NCBI GenBank assembly: GCA_017616575.1
Contig: JAFZXW010000239.1
Coordinates: forward strand, 1 to 5,923
DNA length: 5,923 nt
Direction: 5' to 3'
From: Candidatus Methanomethylophilaceae archaeon
Lineage (GTDB): Archaea > Thermoplasmatota > Thermoplasmata > Methanomassiliicoccales > Methanomethylophilaceae
This document shows, one piece after another, positions 5,182 through 5,923 of the stretch (within the stretch, counting starts at the first letter, position 1; each line of letters starts with the position of its first letter). The notes beneath the pieces are model-generated. The model was not told where the DNA came from. It saw nothing but the letters and a program-made list of their open reading frames with translations, and did no database searches. Position numbers and translations under genes: made by a program.

Positions 5182-5923
5182 TTACTTGCGTGAGAACACC
5201 CCCCTCTTGCTTCCAAGCCAGAAGACGGCAATCAGCAGGAGTATGCCGACCGCCAGCAGGAACCACACGCCCACAGGCATTCCGGACCTGCTGTTGAAGA
5301 CGTCGTCCCCGTCGGCCTCCATGGAGTCCACAGTGACCTCGACGTCGGCGGGAGACAGGCTGCGCGTCTCGGTGACACCCTCACATTCGATGGTGACGCT
5401 GGTGGACGGGACGACGACTCCTACGCCGTCTCCGTCGACCATGAGCTTCACGTAGAACGCCTTGGTCTCCAGGCCGTAGAGCGTGAACGCGGAGCCGCTG
5501 TCGCGTATGACGTAGCCGTCCTCGTCGGTTATGGAGACGGACCATCCGCTTATCGATGGGACGGTGAACCTGACCTCCTTGGAGTAGTTGTCGAGGTTGG
5601 ACACGGTCACGGCGTACATGTACTCGGTAGCGGAGACCATGTCGAGGGCCTTCGCCATGGGGTCGTTGGCCATGTATATCTCGATCCCCTTGTTTCCGGC
5701 CTTAGGAGCAGAGTTCTCCTTGATTTTGATCTCCTTGGAGCCGGATCCGGATATGTCTGTCACGACGACGCTTATGCCTTTGGAACCGACGGCATACTCC
5801 TTGTCGTCATAGGTTCCTTCGACGGTCACGGTCTCGGTGGCGCCAGGCGCTACATTGACGCTGACGGCCTTGTCGAGGGACCAGGCGCTGCCGGAGCTGA
5901 TGACGTAGGTCGTGGCGTAGCTG
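5182..5923 (-). CDS. Surface protein with NEW3/CARDB-like repeats and C-terminal anchor (partial, N-terminus off window)
   Basis: The frame is open to the window edge, so 246 C-terminal residues are visible and the real start lies beyond 5923. No named protein is recognised. The visible part begins at the end of one beta-sandwich module (GSAWSLDKAVSVNVAPGATE, 11-30, a Trp followed by a P-G turn and V-x-V strands). A second, more complete module follows (about 100-180), with YAVTVSNLDNYSKEVRF, GWSVSI and LYGLETKAFYVKL. This layout resembles the NEW3/CARDB class of extracellular adhesion or stalk domains, by pattern only. After a low-complexity acidic linker comes a transmembrane helix (about 217-237, VGVWFLLAVGILLLIAVFWLG) and the basic stop-transfer tail SKRGVFSRK. 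The stop is TAA at 5184-5182, which overlaps the probable N-terminal codons of the next gene. Both proteins have the same topology and probably act together at the cell surface. Substrate or partner cannot be inferred. Confidence 0.8.
   Translation of the reverse strand, partial: SYATTYVISSGSAWSLDKAVSVNVAPGATETVTVEGTYDDKEYAVGSKGISVVVTDISGSGSKEIKIKENSAPKAGNKGIEIYMANDPMAKALDMVSATEYMYAVTVSNLDNYSKEVRFTVPSISGWSVSITDEDGYVIRDSGSAFTLYGLETKAFYVKLMVDGDGVGVVVPSTSVTIECEGVTETRSLSPADVEVTVDSMEADGDDVFNSRSGMPVGVWFLLAVGILLLIAVFWLGSKRGVFSRK
5199..5206 (-). promoter_or_regulatory. Strong Shine-Dalgarno-like purine tract before the downstream surface gene
   Basis: Minus-strand GAGGGGGG lies inside the last codons of the upstream surface gene, 7 bases before an in-frame ACG at 5191 and 28 bases before the first canonical start, TTG 5170. 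It suggests initiation near the end of the upstream gene. It also encodes part of the KRGV residues of that gene, so its presence may be partly coincidental. Confidence 0.4.

Noticed and set aside
4385..5455. Plus-strand 356-residue open frame
   Set aside because: It lies antisense to two genes with signal-peptide, transmembrane and beta-sandwich features. Its own translation is Asp/Gly/His-rich without domains, typical of an antisense shadow in high-GC DNA.

Overview
The window looks like a high-GC archaeal chromosome segment, most plausibly from a methanogen of the order Methanomassiliicoccales (class Thermoplasmata). Three things point that way. It carries gatD, the archaeal-only subunit of the Glu-tRNA(Gln) amidotransferase. 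It has a TATA/BRE-type promoter placed for leaderless transcription. It also has an in-frame UAG inside an otherwise intact conserved gene, while every visible gene end uses TGA or TAA, as expected where UAG is read as pyrrolysine. The order-level assignment is an inference; no 16S rRNA, mcr or pyl gene lies in the window.

Layout. Positions 1-854 (minus strand) hold the first 284 codons of gatD, cut by the window edge. Positions 855-972 are a divergent promoter region. Positions 973-4356 (plus strand) are a tight four-gene run: hypB (NiFe-hydrogenase nickel-insertion GTPase), purD (GAR synthetase), truA (tRNA pseudouridine synthase) and a translin/TRAX-family protein. The gaps are 8 nt, a 4-nt overlap and 2 nt, so the run is probably one transcript from the promoter near 941. 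A GC-rich hairpin at 4362-4384 separates this run from two convergent minus-strand genes. Those encode membrane-anchored, probably extracellular beta-sandwich proteins: one complete (4391-5170) and one missing its N-terminus (5182-5923).

Main point of interest. The translin-family gene has UAG as codon 16 (3787-3789). The reading frame is homologous to the family on both sides of it, no usable start codon occurs after it until residue 43, and an 8-bp perfect inverted repeat begins two bases downstream of it. The gene keeps the acidic ExxE and DxxxE residues of the catalytic TRAX subunit. The simplest reading is a pyrrolysine-containing (or UAG-suppressed) archaeal C3PO-like RNase, encoded next to a tRNA-modification gene. 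A fresh nonsense mutation or a sequencing error cannot be excluded from this sequence alone.

How the genes relate. gatD, truA and possibly the translin homologue act on tRNA. hypB serves hydrogenase maturation and purD serves purine synthesis. The operon is a housekeeping mixture rather than a single pathway. The surface-protein pair forms a separate unit of unknown function.
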